Origin: Arsenophonus sp052174475
GTDB lineage: Bacteria > Pseudomonadota > Gammaproteobacteria > Enterobacterales > Enterobacteriaceae
Reading direction: 5' to 3'
Length of the DNA stretch: 64,000 bases
NCBI GenBank assembly: GCA_052174475.1
Contig: JBQMRO010000009.1
Location: 1-64,000, forward strand
This document shows, in pieces, positions 1 through 10,682 of the stretch (the first letter of the stretch is position 1; each line of letters starts with the position of its first letter). Under the pieces are notes generated by a model that saw only the letters and a program-made list of their open reading frames with translations, had not been told where the DNA came from and did not search any database. Both the position numbers and the translations under genes were made by a program.

Positions 1-805
1 AATAGGTTATTAAGAAGTTCAATTCACAATTCGCTTCTAACTCTTTATATATATCTTCAAACGCAACGTACTGCTTACCGCTCATGCTTAGTCCTGTCGA
101 TAATAAGCAGCAGGTAAAGACGATCAGCTTGCCTGACAAAAACGATATATGCTTTCCGGCAAAAAATAAAGGTTAGGCGTATCGCTAAATAATGTAAATA
201 TCATATTACCTACTCTCTTTAAGAGGTTCTTGCTTAAGTTTTCTGATAGCACTTGATAAAATACATCATATGCTCTCATCGAGAAGCGGCTCAAGGGTTC
301 GAAAAATCATGGGTGGAGACGCAATAAACAGCTACAAATCATGGTAGAAGCTCTTTACTGCTTTTGTACGCTTTAGATGAGTCGGTAAGCAAGGAGTTTT
401 AGAAACGTATTCCGTTTTTCGTTTCGATACCCACATTTTCACTTTAAGCGCTTTAATTTCAACATCACTAATATTAATCTATATGGTTCGCTGCAGTAAA
501 TAAGTATACGGACGAAGACATGGACGCCCGTTAATAATGTAGTCTTGAGCATGCTGAACAGCATAAATTCAATCACTACTTCAACAACAGTATCTATTAA
601 CTTGTTAGCAACATTATGCATGAGCTCATGCATAAGTGGGGATCCTCACAGGTAATATTTAGTTTTGCGGATAACCACTATAAGGTAGACTTATTATGGT
701 ATAATATTTCAATGTTATTGAAATCATCCATAAATATAATTAATAGGGATAACAACACCATCTCTAAAATTCCATACAGAAAAAATGAGCATAACTCTAT
801 TCTGA
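1..805 (-). mobile_element. Degraded IS256-family element, cut by window edge
   Basis: Read on the minus strand, this is the N-terminal and middle part of a mutator-type (IS256 family) transposase. It includes remnants of the region that in better copies reads RNGYLP, KVPK and LYLQDISTGDF. The same nucleotide blocks recur in about a dozen places in the window, which is how the ends were set. The right end lies near 805 at the recurring terminal motif; the left part runs off the window. Stops and frameshifts occur throughout, so it cannot make transposase. Short open frames here, such as 616-810, are chance. Confidence 0.8.
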
Positions 806-810
806 ATTAA

Positions 811-1254
811 CATTCACCTAAATTATATTACTTCAAGAGATATTATTATAATAATCACTTTTTTAGCAAGACCACATTCGGTACCATTTTAGTTTTAGTT
901 AATGATATTGCTTTATAAATTACTATGCACTATAAAATATGCAGTAAAATAGTAAATAAATTAAAATTTAAAGTAAAATTTGGCGATTGGTTCTACTCAT
1001 TATAACCATATTTATGATGGTTGTCATCATCCTATTAGGATCTTTTAAAGATACATGAATGTACCCTGATTGTAGGAATAATTTACATCGTATCCTTGTT
1101 AAGCTTACTGCTTATTTCTTAAAAAATATATTAATTAAATAATGTTGATAGTTAATATGATCATGCTCAAATTGAGAACATAATATCTAAAATAGAAGTG
1201 CTAAATTAGCATTTCTAGTTTTTACTCTCTGAGTAAAATTACTTAATATTAAAC
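811..1254. other. No recognisable gene
   Basis: AT-rich stretch between an IS256 remnant and the 3' end of dead yafD. I saw no open frame with family resemblance, no IS block and no RNA gene. Confidence 0.5.
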
Positions 1255-2028
1255 TTGACAGAGATGGGATTATGATCAGAAGATTCTGTTTTAGTTACTT
1301 CTATATTAAGAGGCGTTAAATTATGATAAAACATAATCTAATGGGTAACCAAAAATTTATAGTGCGCTCATCAGCGTCAAAATTGACTTCTTTAATTTGT
1401 AAACTGCGTGTAAAACCTTTAAATTTATTTATACGTTATTGACTTAAAGTATTAAAATCCCCAGCAAAAATCATTAGCCCTTGATGTTTTTAATATTTTT
1501 TCCTACATTACGTAACTGCTGACTATAAATATCAACCTCAAAACTAAAATTAACTGTATGAATATTAATAATCGTTAAATTTCGGCCGTTATGTAATTGA
1601 TAAACGGTAATTAACGCTGATTTCATTAAACGAAGTAACGGCTCTTTTTCCCGTAATGGACAACAATAAATTGGATTAGATTTTGCTAATGTCATTACAC
1701 CATAAGTGTATTGAAGAAGTATAATTGCTGGCACCTGATCAGCAACTAAATGTTAAGATACAATAAAATCAATAAGTTGAGATAAATTTTGAGCTTCTTA
1801 TAGTAAAATTAAATGCTTATTGATGATTAATTTATTTAAAATTTAATGCTAATTTAGGCGTTGCTGTTTATAAATATTTCATGAAAGGATGCCTAATTCA
1901 TCACTTTCTGAGAATGAGGGTATACCTATAGGTAAATCATTATCAAGCATATATTCAGATACAGGTAAAATACGTTTTGCCGGTTGTCCAGTAATATAAC
2001 GCGATGAATAATTTTTTTTTGCCACCTA
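1255..2028 (-). pseudogene. yafD: yafD pseudogene (endonuclease/exonuclease/phosphatase fold)
   Basis: Minus-strand fragments align along the whole of YafD, a poorly characterised EEP-superfamily protein. The N-terminus reads NYSSRYITGQPAKRILP at about 1970-2020. The central open piece (1474-1734) contains GVMTLAKSNPIYCCPLREKE and INIHTVNFSFEVDIYSQQL. It is followed by FAGDFNTLS, the family's GDFN motif, and then a C-terminal piece with ADERTINFW. Frameshifts and in-frame stops separate these blocks. It sits between two IS256 fossils. I am confident of the identity because the alignable blocks are long and in order; it cannot be functional. Confidence 0.85.
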
Positions 2029-2120
2029 AATACCCCTTAAAAATCAAATATTTATTTGATGTTTTTATATAAAAGTAATAGAAAAAATTCTTTTTTAGAA
2101 TAGTAATTGCATCTTAATGT

Positions 2121-3494
2121 GAGTTATTGTGAAATCTAGCGTATGCAGTCAAGCTATATTCCACTATGATACTTCCTAAACCTATTCTCCATACTTAATT
2201 TTGACGTTGTTTAGCACTAATATCAACAGGTTAAATTTCCTTATCTGGTTCCAGATTTTTCTTATAAAAGACGAGGGAGAGGGGGGAGAACCATCTTAAA
2301 TATCATTGAAAGAGTTGTTTTATTGAGCCACACTTGTTCACACATCAGATTCATAATCTCGCTGATGTAAAAACTGATATTTAAATTGGATTCCTTGTTC
2401 TTATTGATGCCTAGCGCACTAATAAGAAATTTTAGAATATCAGCAGCTATTTTCTTTCTTTAGTTTTTTCATCGTTGCAGGATATTTGCTGAAACCCTTT
2501 TTAATAAAACATCATAAGCTTTATTAGTAACATCGCGCTTTCCTATTAACTAAATCTCTTTATCTCATCTTAACTTTAGGTGATGCATACCTTTAGTAAG
2601 TAAAAGCAGGACATGAGATATTTGGTATACTAAATAGAATTAATGCTATGTATCCAGGAATATATTACCATTGCATTCCATAAAACAAAGCACTGTCTTC
2701 AGTAAGGGAAATATCTCCTGAAAAGTACGTTTAAGTAATGCGCTTACAGTCCATTTATAAGTTCAATTCAAATTCGTTTCTAAGTCTTGATAACCATTTT
2801 CGACCGTAACTAGTTCTTTGCATTCATATTTAATAATTCTAGTAAGGAGAGTAAATAAAGACGATCATCTTCCTTTACAAACGGTATATTCCATTATCAG
2901 CCTAGAAATAAACGTAGTGCGTATTTCTTAAATCACGCAGATACTATTTCCTATACTATTCAAATTATTTTTGTTTCAGTCTGCTGATGCTTTTGGCAGA
3001 GAAACTCTGTGCTTTTACTGAAAAAACTCTCCAGAACTTCGACTAGAGATTCATAAAAAATACCGGTAGGTTAAAACTCGCCGGGTAATAGCTATGGTGG
3101 AAACGAGCTATTACGGAATCCGTTGCCGCTGCGATCTCTGATCTTATGCATCTTAATCTTAGTATAACCAATACTTATCTTGTAAATTCGCTGTGACAAA
3201 TAACCGTTATCATTGACGCCATGAATGCTAATATCGACAAGGCGGAGGTTAAAATGTTGTTGTAGCATGCTTTAGATTCACCATTAACGGTGCTATCTAT
3301 CAACTTTCTGAACTCATAATTATCAATTAGTTCATGTAAAGAATCAGGATAAATATCTAGTTTCGCGAATATCTCTGTAAACTAGACTTTTTGTAGCATA
3401 TCATCTCTATTTTGTTAAAATCATTAATGAAATTAATTAGAAGGATGTAGTCGCTACATCAAAAACCCCATTACCAGAAATGAATATAACTCAT
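2121..3494 (-). mobile_element. Degraded full-length IS256-family element
   Basis: About 1.37 kb with both recurring termini: a GAGTTATTGT-like end on the left and the ATGAATATAACTC end on the right. The transposase reads on the minus strand but is broken by many stops and small indels. The length fits a complete IS256-family element (about 1.3-1.5 kb) that decayed by point mutation rather than by large deletion. Confidence 0.8.
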
Positions 3495-3942
3495 GACGAT
3501 CATTTTTAATGAATCAATTTAGATTTGATGTTGTTAAAGGTCAATATGAATGTTAGCTCATTTTCAGTCGTGCTGATATGGTGTTATATTCTTTTCCATA
3601 TTTATGGAACCCAATTTCGGATATTTAGTGAGAATGCTAAAGCTTTAGATCCTTCACCCAACGACAATAGTGAAAAATACTGCGTGAATTAATGCTAATG
3701 TTAATAAGGGATATAAAGTTTAATCATGTAGAACTCAAGAATATCCTTATATGATAGCATTGTCATTTGTTAGAATACGAATGACAAATAGTATGATGAT
3801 AAGTTTTTCTCTGTTAGCTAAGATGTTAGTTATTTTATTAATATTATTGATTATTATTGAATAATAGCATTTTATAGCATTTTTATTATGCTTATGTTAG
3901 AAGCTATTGTTTTCACTTTCATTAATGTGAATGCCTAAAGTT
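3495..3942. other. hpt upstream region, no other gene recognised
   Basis: Sequence between an IS256 fossil and hpt. In E. coli gcd is divergent from hpt; I could not recognise any gcd fragment. The last 150 bases are very AT-rich and presumably carry the hpt promoter, but no -35/-10 pair stands out. Confidence 0.4.
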
Positions 3943-4479
3943 ATGAAACAAATTGTAGAAGTCATGATCTCAGAGGCGGATATTAAGCAACGTATTGATG
4001 AGATGGCAAAAGAAATTGTTAAACATTATAAATTATTGCAAGATGAGTTGCTCTTGGTTGGCCTTTTAAAAGGCTCTTTTATGTTTATGGCTGATTTATG
4101 TCGTAATATTAATATCCCCCATGAAGTTGATTTCATGATGGTATCAAGTTATGGCAAAGGGATAACTTCAAGTCGCGATATAAAAATTATTAAGGATTTG
4201 GATGAAGATATTCACGGTAAGCATGTTTTGATTGTTGAAGATATTATTGATTCTGGTAATACACTTAAAAAAGTCCGTGAAATTCTAAAATTACGTGGTC
4301 CTAAATCTATTGCTATTTGTACTTTATTAAATAAAGCGTCCAGACGTGAAGTAGAGGTTCCTGTTGAATGGATTGGTTATGCTATTCAAGATGAATTTGT
4401 TGTTGGTTATGGTATCGACTATGCACAACAATATCGCCATTTACCTTATATCGGGCATATTATTTTACTAGATGATTAA
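3943..4479 (+). CDS. hpt: Hypoxanthine phosphoribosyltransferase
   Basis: Purine salvage enzyme of the cytoplasm: converts hypoxanthine and PRPP to IMP. The product is 178 residues from the ATG at 3943, equal to E. coli Hpt; an in-frame ATG at 3931 would add MPKV. I prefer 3943 because MKQIVEVMISEAD aligns with the E. coli N-terminus MKHTVEVMIPEAE; neither start has a good Shine-Dalgarno. The PRPP-binding loop VLIVEDIIDSGNTL is intact, as are the DEFVVGYGIDYAQ and YRHLPYIG blocks near the C-terminus. Downstream is dead DNA where can would be in E. coli, then yadGH. Retention suggests dependence on imported or recycled purine bases (inference). Confidence 0.96.
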   Translation: MKQIVEVMISEADIKQRIDEMAKEIVKHYKLLQDELLLVGLLKGSFMFMADLCRNINIPHEVDFMMVSSYGKGITSSRDIKIIKDLDEDIHGKHVLIVEDIIDSGNTLKKVREILKLRGPKSIAICTLLNKASRREVEVPVEWIGYAIQDEFVVGYGIDYAQQYRHLPYIGHIILLDD

Positions 4480-4549
4480 TAATCAGTACTATTATTTATA
4501 AATAGGTAAAATCAAACGTTAGTTCAATTTTTTATCGTATTTATTTTTC

Positions 4550-5040
4550 TGCTTTAATTTAATAATAATTTGTCGATAACTAATTTAAAGCAGTTGATAA
4601 CTATTAGTAGTAATAGTATATTCATTGCTCTACTATGAGGGCAATGATATGGATTATGACGTTTTGACTGTATTGTCAAACAGATGACTGTATGGTCAAA
4701 TACAAAGATTATAAACTTCATCAATGATGAAGAAGTGCACATAAATTATTTTTCTGTTCTGCCGGAGTCAGAACAGTTAAATTAAGCTATGTGTAGATAA
4801 CACACCACTCATATATAAGTAGTGTGTTGTTAATTATACCTTCAGTATTGTTAAGTTACAGCTTCAATACAATCACAATCATAGTGGCTATAAATAATAA
4901 AGTATTTAAATTTAGTGCATTAACAGTATGTCTGATAATAAATTGATAATTTAAGTCAGTATGAATTATAAAATTAACGACATTTTAATGGACAAAAAAT
5001 CGTCTGGCGCTGCTTAATTAATTTTGACTGAAACACAGTT
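4550..5040 (-). pseudogene. can: Possible remnant of can (carbonic anhydrase)
   Basis: In E. coli the minus-strand gene can lies exactly between hpt and yadG. Minus-strand reading at about 4560-4680 gives weak matches to the second half of beta-carbonic anhydrase: a C-x-H pair followed by an AM dipeptide (family CGHYGCGG...AAM), then a stretch resembling LINNWLLHIRDIW. The rest is not alignable by eye. The call rests on position plus a short resemblance and could be wrong. Two imperfect hairpins (about 4755-4776 and 4796-4830) lie inside it. Confidence 0.3.
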
Positions 5041-5106
5041 GTCACAGAACAGGGATATCTATAGAAACTATAGATTTTAAAAGTTTTTGATTCTTTAAAA
5101 GAAAGA

Positions 5107-6532
5107 AGTTATTACTAAATTTAGTATATGTCTCCATCAGGTTACGTTCCACTCTGATGCTTCATTAATTTATTTTCCACTTTTAAATTAGATATTGTTA
5201 CCACCAAAGTTATCAGATTAAATCCCGTTTAATTAATTATAGCTTTTCTGAGAAGAAAAGAGCAGCTTTAATACCATTAAAAGGGTTGTTTTTCTTGAAC
5301 TACAGCGATTCGTGTTTCGGATTCGTATCCTCACTGTTGTAAAAGCCGATTTAATTAGATTCATCGTTCTTATTAACGATGGGATGGGATGGGATGGAGA
5401 GCCCCACATAGAGTAGACTGATAGAAAATCATAAAAATGCTAGCTATTTTCTCGATTATTTTCTAGCTTCTTCATTATTGTAGGGATAAAGCTTTGCTGA
5501 AAATTTTATCAACAAACATTAAGATTTATTAGCGACATCAGACTCCATGATAGGGTCTACTCCTCTCAGATAACCCTTAATTTTCAGTGCTGCATGATTT
5601 TATGAAGTCAACCAAGTTAATTAGATATTTTATGTATCCAATAGCAATGATGTTGGATATCCTGGGACATTTTTATCATTATATTCTAAAACCAAAGTAC
5701 TATCTTCCATAACAAGCTCAGGAAGTATAGTTAAGACACACCGCTCGCGCGGTCATCCAGAAGTTCGACCAGTATGCTTACTACTTTTAGTAGTATCTTC
5801 AACCCCAATCAACTCATTATGTTCATGTTCAGTTATGCCAATAATTACTAGCAGGCCACGCGATCATTTTGCTTGATAGCATAGTGTATATGCCATCAGA
5901 ACAGAAATAAATTTAGTAGTATCGCTTAAAATCACACAGGCATCATTATTACCTATGCTCTTTAAGTCATTTGTTTTTCAGTTTGCTTATGGCGCTTAGC
6001 AAAAGCCATGTGTTTTTCATCGAGAAGCGGCATCATAGCTTAGTGAAAATAATCAGTGGATAATGCCTTGCAGATACAGGTCATGGTAGCAACTCTTAAA
6101 CATTTTATGGATGCTTTAGATAGAGCGACAAAAGGAGATGTTGAAGTATATTCCGTTACCGCTGAAGAATTTATAACCTTAGTATTTTAATATCAATATC
6201 ACCTACACTTGTCTTTATAGATTCCTTATGATGAATAACCATTATGGATGATGGCATAATATGGTCGTCTACAAAAAGCAATGTTGAGCATTTTAGTACA
6301 GTATACTTTCAAGTTCAGCTTAAATAACGGTGCCTATCAGCTTCCCTAGTAGCATTACGAATAAGTTCATAGAATGGATTAGAGTGTAATAACTGGTTTC
6401 ATGAATACCTCTAGGGTAGACTTTCATGGCATATTATTTTTATATTGTTGAGATCAATCATCTATAAAATTAATCAGAAGAATACGCCTTCTTCTCCCGA
6501 AGGTATATAGATCAGAAATAAGTATAACTAAA
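5107..6532 (-). mobile_element. Degraded full-length IS256-family element
   Basis: Minus-strand transposase fossil of about 1.43 kb between the recurring left terminus (GTTATTACTAAAT) and right terminus (AGAAATAAGTATAACT). Contains a small local repeat of an ATGGG unit, four copies, at about 5379-5400. Many stops; not functional. Confidence 0.8.
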
Positions 6533-6742
6533 AAAGGATTTTCTTTAGTTACCGATTCTAAGTGCTGTATATTGTTTTTTCAAACAGTTCTTTAAGTTTT
6601 TATCATAATTCACGTGGATTAGTTATATTTAACTGCGATAATAATCATATAGAACATCAATTTAATTTTAATTTAATTAAAAATACTACTAATGATGTAA
6701 CATATTCTTATATGTGGAATAAAATAGATAAGAAAGGTTTTT

Positions 6743-7687
6743 ATGACTTACGCTTTAGAGCTGCTCAAGCTTACAAAAACCTATCCTGGTGGTGTGAAAG
6801 CATTAACCGGTATTGATTTATATGTTGAGGTAGGTGATTTTTATGCCTTATTAGGGCCTAATGGTGCAGGTAAATCAACGATAATTGGTATTATCAGTTC
6901 ATTAGTTAATAAAACGAGCGGTAAAGTGAAAGTGTTTGGTTACGATCTTGATAAAGATGTGATAAATCTTAAGCGTCAATTGGGACTAGTGCCACAAGAA
7001 TTTAATTTTAATCCATTTGAAACAGTATTACAGATAGTGCTCAATCAAGCAGGTTATTACGGGGTTCCGCGTTCATTAGCTTTCTCTAGAGCAGAAATAT
7101 ATCTTTCTCAATTAGCTTTATGGAATAAACGTAATGAGTCTGCACGAGATCTCTCTGGTGGCATGAAACGACGTTTAATGATTGCTCGTGCATTAATACA
7201 TCAGCCAAAATTATTAATTTTAGATGAACCAACCGCAGGGGTTGATATTGAACTTCGTCGTTCGATGTGGGGTTTTTTAAAAACTTTAAATGCGCACGGC
7301 ACTACTATTATTTTAACGACCCATTATCTAGAAGAAGTGGAAATGTTATGCCGTAATATTGGGATTATTCAATATGGAAAATTGATTAAGAATAATAGTA
7401 TGAAAAATCTACTCAATCAGTTGGAGTTAGAAACGTTTATTTTTGATCTAGCTCAAAAAAGTTCTATCCCTAAATTAGATGGTTATAAATTTAGGCTACT
7501 GGATACTTTAACTATAGAAGTTGAAGTACTTCGAGATCAAGGCTTAAATAGTTTATTTAGCCAATTCTCTGAGCAAGGGATACAGATAACTAGTATGCGT
7601 AATAAGGTAAATCGTTTGGAGGAATTATTTGTTGGTTTAATGAACAAGCAGCATTCAGTATCGATAAATCAAGGAGAAAATAGATGA
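6743..7687 (+). CDS. yadG: ABC transporter ATP-binding protein YadG
   Basis: ATPase subunit of an ABC-2 type exporter of unknown substrate; pairs with YadH at the inner membrane. The product is 314 residues (E. coli 308). Walker A GPNGAGKST lies at residues 38-46. The signature motif LSGGM is near 138, Walker B LLILDEPTAGVD near 160, and the switch histidine (TTHYLEE) near 195. The start is preceded by a purine-rich AAGAAAGG. The stop overlaps the yadH start (ATGA), so the two are translationally coupled. An open frame at 6562-6816 overlapping the start in another phase has no family resemblance. Retention in such a reduced region implies real use, but the substrate remains unknown. Confidence 0.96.
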   Translation: MTYALELLKLTKTYPGGVKALTGIDLYVEVGDFYALLGPNGAGKSTIIGIISSLVNKTSGKVKVFGYDLDKDVINLKRQLGLVPQEFNFNPFETVLQIVLNQAGYYGVPRSLAFSRAEIYLSQLALWNKRNESARDLSGGMKRRLMIARALIHQPKLLILDEPTAGVDIELRRSMWGFLKTLNAHGTTIILTTHYLEEVEMLCRNIGIIQYGKLIKNNSMKNLLNQLELETFIFDLAQKSSIPKLDGYKFRLLDTLTIEVEVLRDQGLNSLFSQFSEQGIQITSMRNKVNRLEELFVGLMNKQHSVSINQGENR

Positions 7688-8454
7688 TTCAGTTATACTG
7701 GGTGGCAATGAAAACAATCTGGATTAAAGAAATAACACGTTTTTCGCGTATTTGGGTGCAAACTTTACTACCTCCAGTGATTACAATATCACTTTATTTT
7801 ATTATATTTGGTAGTTTAATTGGCTCAAGAATTGGTAATATTGATGGCGTAAATTACATGCAGTTTATTGTTCCTGGCTTGATTATGATGTCGGTAATCA
7901 CTAATGCTTATACTAATGTTTGTTCCTCCTTTTTTAGTGCAAAATTCCAAAAAAGTATTGAGGAATTGTTGGTTGCACCAGTTCCTACTCATATTGTAAT
8001 CATTGGTTTTGTTGGTGGTGGGGTTGCTAGAGGGGTATTAGTTGCTCTTTTAGTCACCTTGGTTTCGCTATTTTTTGTCCAATTACATATTTATTCATGG
8101 TGGGTGGTAATTATTACCGTATTAATGACAGTCATTTTATTTTCATTAGCTGGATTGGTGAATGCGATATTTGCAAAAACATTTGACAATATTAGTATTG
8201 TTCCTACCTTTGTTTTGACACCATTAACGTATTTAGGCGGTGTTTTTTATTCTTTGTCGCTTTTGCCAGAGTTTTGGAAAATGGTATTTAAGCTTAATCC
8301 GATTGTCTATATGATCAGTGGGTTACGTTATGGGTTTCTTGGTGTTAGCGATGTTGAACTATCTATTACCTTATCGGTATTAGTAATTTTCATTGTTATC
8401 TTATATGCGATAACGTGGAACTTAATTGAAAAAGGAAGAGGATTAAGGACTTAA
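7684..8454 (+). CDS. yadH: ABC-2 type inner membrane permease YadH
   Basis: Permease partner of YadG, 256 residues as in E. coli. An N-terminal amphipathic stretch is followed by about six hydrophobic segments (roughly residues 22-45, 58-80, 105-128, 138-162, 170-192 and 228-250), the ABC2_membrane pattern. It starts inside the yadG stop codon (ATGA overlap), so the two form one transcription unit. The downstream 190 bases to the convergent pcnB-folK stop hold nothing recognisable: yadI, yadE and panDCB, which follow in E. coli, are gone. Confidence 0.95.
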   Translation: MIQLYWVAMKTIWIKEITRFSRIWVQTLLPPVITISLYFIIFGSLIGSRIGNIDGVNYMQFIVPGLIMMSVITNAYTNVCSSFFSAKFQKSIEELLVAPVPTHIVIIGFVGGGVARGVLVALLVTLVSLFFVQLHIYSWWVVIITVLMTVILFSLAGLVNAIFAKTFDNISIVPTFVLTPLTYLGGVFYSLSLLPEFWKMVFKLNPIVYMISGLRYGFLGVSDVELSITLSVLVIFIVILYAITWNLIEKGRGLRT

Positions 8455-8640
8455 TTTTTAGCGCTCACAATGCGATAAATATATAGGCAATTCTGATATT
8501 TTTTAAGGTTATTACTGCATTATCTATATGTTTACGCTATCATAGGTTTTTATATTTTTCTAATAATGCTGGTTAGTTATTCGGAAATAGTAAGAGGTTA
8601 TGATGCCTTGTTGTGCGTCCCATTATTCCTGAGTTATTGG

Positions 8641-10671
8641 CTAACTTACCCATAAAGTCAGCCTATTTTTAGCAACCTGCAGTAATCTCTCACTGAGTAA
8701 TTCTCCATCGGGAAAGCGTAGTTTAGGGGCAATTTCTGATAAAGGATAAAGCATAAATTCCCGTTCTTTAAGGGCATAATGAGGGATAGTTAAACACGCT
8801 GTTTGAATAATCTGTTGGCCGTATAATATAATATCCAAATCAAGCGTTCTTGGCCCCCAACGATTGGTTTTACGTATTCTACCATGCATTGATTCAATCA
8901 ATTGGGTATGTTCAAGTAGGGTTTTTGGTAATAACTCAGTATCTAATGCGATAACGACATTGAGATAGTCAGGCTGATCTTGTGATCCCATCGGTTTAGT
9001 TCGGTAGAAAGAAGAAACAGCAACTGGCTTGGTATTTGGTAATTGCTGTAATTCTTTAATAGCAAGTTGCACTTGCTGTAAAGGGTTATTTAGGTTGCTG
9101 GCAATAGCAATATGAACACGTTCCATCTTTAATTTACTCTGTTGTTTTATTAGTTTATGGTTAGGATGATTTCGGCGCTGTGTCCAGCTACGATGATGAG
9201 TTAGTATATTATCTACTTCTAAGATCATTTTATGTTGTAGATTATTATTGGCTTGTTGAAATTCAGACCACAAGTAAGGTAGCTCTTCTAATTCAGATCG
9301 TGGTTCCACATTGTAACGTAGCTCTAGTAGAGCAAACGCAGCACAAAATTTTGGATGTTCAAGTAATTTGTCTATTTTTTTTCCTTGGCATTGAGAAAGT
9401 TGTAATTGTAGCTGCCAAATATCACGCATTATTGAAGTAAGCCGTTTAGGAATAGCAATAGAACGACATTGCTCATTAAGAATATCATTCATTGTGATAA
9501 CAAATGCTTCGTAATATGGTAAGCCACTTTCTTGAGAAAGTCTTTCTGTATGTTCTGTTAGAGGATACCATAACATGGTTGCAAATAAGAATGCAGAATT
9601 AACGTGTTTATTGTTTTTTATTTGATAATCAGTATCTTGCAGAACCTTATTAATGATAAGCTCCATCGGAGAATTATTATTAGCAGTAAAGTTTCGTTCA
9701 ATTAACGGAAACAATGATTGAAATAGTTTATAACGTCTTAATTGTTGATAAGTTTGGTAACCTTTACCGGTCTGAAGTAATTTAAGCAACTCTTTAAATA
9801 GACGAGTTGATGGAATGTTTTTTAATAAAAATGCCAGTTGTGGAATAGAATTAGCAGTTTCAAAATCAATTTGCATATTTAATTTGCTAGCAAATCGAAT
9901 AGCGCGTAGCATCCTAACAGGATCTTCTCGATAACGAATTTTTGGATCACCAATTAACCGAATGATGCCATTTTTTAAATCCTCAAATCCACCAACATAA
10001 TCACGTAGGGTAAAATCGTTAATTCGGTAATATAAGCTATTTATAGTAAAGTCACGTTGAATAGCATCTTCTTCAATATTACCAAAAACGTTATCTCTCA
10101 GTAATATACCACTTTGAGCTTGGTGAGCTATATTATTACAATTAGTATCAGTTGGTTCTTGAGAACCACGAAAAGTAGCAACTTCGATTATTTCGTAACC
10201 AAACATGATATGTGCTAAACGAAAACGGCGTCCAACTAAACGACAATTACGAAACAATTTGCAAATTTGTTCAGGCGTTGCATTGGTGGTAACGTCGAAA
10301 TCTTTAGGTTTTTTACCTAATAGTAAATCTCTGACACTACCCCCGACTAGATAGGCTTCATAACCAGCATTATTTAGACGATAAAGTACTTTTAGTGCAT
10401 TATTACTGATGTTTTTTCTGGAAATAGGATGTTTATCTCGCGGAATTATAGATATTGAAATATTTATAGAAGAGGCGGGTGTGAGTTTGCTTGTTAATTG
10501 AGTACTTTTAATAGTTTTTATACTCTGATATTTTTTTGTTAGTAAAGTTTTCACCTTAGTTTTAGATCGAGTATTAGTTACAGAACTATTATAAAACTTC
10601 TGTTTATTTCGATTATTTTTTTCTTTTCGTTTTAATAAATTACGATAAAAATTAGCTACTCGTATAAAAAT
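8641..10671 (-). CDS. pcnB-folK: Fused poly(A) polymerase I - HPPK (PcnB-FolK), AUU start
   Basis: One uninterrupted frame encodes PcnB followed by FolK with no stop between them. PcnB adds 3' poly(A) tails that promote RNA decay. FolK transfers pyrophosphate from ATP to 6-hydroxymethyl-dihydropterin in folate synthesis. I start at the ATT at 10671: it follows GGAGG (10682-10678) by six bases and opens IFIRVANFYRNLLKR, aligned with E. coli MFTRVANFCRKVLSR, whose own start is the rare AUU (established). From there the product is 676 residues. The nucleotidyltransferase motif GGSVRD is at about 110-115 and DFD at 124-126. The PcnB C-terminal tail runs to about 515. FolK then begins at an internal ATG (9126), with the HPPK block RWGPRTLDLDI and aspartates at about 611 and 613. 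If only ATG were allowed, the start would be 10554. Whether one fused protein or two products are made is open; the folK ATG could still be used internally. Confidence 0.93.
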   Translation of the reverse strand: MFIRVANFYRNLLKRKEKNNRNKQKFYNSSVTNTRSKTKVKTLLTKKYQSIKTIKSTQLTSKLTPASSINISISIIPRDKHPISRKNISNNALKVLYRLNNAGYEAYLVGGSVRDLLLGKKPKDFDVTTNATPEQICKLFRNCRLVGRRFRLAHIMFGYEIIEVATFRGSQEPTDTNCNNIAHQAQSGILLRDNVFGNIEEDAIQRDFTINSLYYRINDFTLRDYVGGFEDLKNGIIRLIGDPKIRYREDPVRMLRAIRFASKLNMQIDFETANSIPQLAFLLKNIPSTRLFKELLKLLQTGKGYQTYQQLRRYKLFQSLFPLIERNFTANNNSPMELIINKVLQDTDYQIKNNKHVNSAFLFATMLWYPLTEHTERLSQESGLPYYEAFVITMNDILNEQCRSIAIPKRLTSIMRDIWQLQLQLSQCQGKKIDKLLEHPKFCAAFALLELRYNVEPRSELEELPYLWSEFQQANNNLQHKMILEVDNILTHHRSWTQRRNHPNHKLIKQQSKLKMERVHIAIASNLNNPLQQVQLAIKELQQLPNTKPVAVSSFYRTKPMGSQDQPDYLNVVIALDTELLPKTLLEHTQLIESMHGRIRKTNRWGPRTLDLDIILYGQQIIQTACLTIPHYALKEREFMLYPLSEIAPKLRFPDGELLSERLLQVAKNRLTLWVS

Positions 10672-10682
10672 AATACACCTCC
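10669..10682 (-). promoter_or_regulatory. Strong ribosome binding site plus AUU start of pcnB
   Basis: On the minus strand GGAGG at 10682-10678 lies six bases before ATT at 10671-10669. The coding frame after ATT matches the E. coli PcnB N-terminus, while no ATG, GTG or TTG occurs at the homologous position. An identical in-frame ATT precedes it at 10674. In E. coli the AUU start limits PcnB synthesis; the same brake seems preserved here (inference). Confidence 0.8.

Noticed and set aside
616..810. Open frame of 64 codons on the plus strand
   Set aside because: It is antisense to the IS256 transposase fossil; no family resemblance.
6562..6816. 84-codon frame upstream of and overlapping yadG
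   Set aside because: Low-complexity, no family resemblance, overlaps a well-supported yadG start in another phase.
9180..9440. 86-codon plus-strand frame inside pcnB
   Set aside because: Antisense shadow of the intact pcnB-folK frame.
10552..10554. ATG at 10554 as the start of pcnB
   Set aside because: The frame continues upstream for 39 codons with an N-terminus aligned to PcnB and a strong ribosome site before ATT at 10671.
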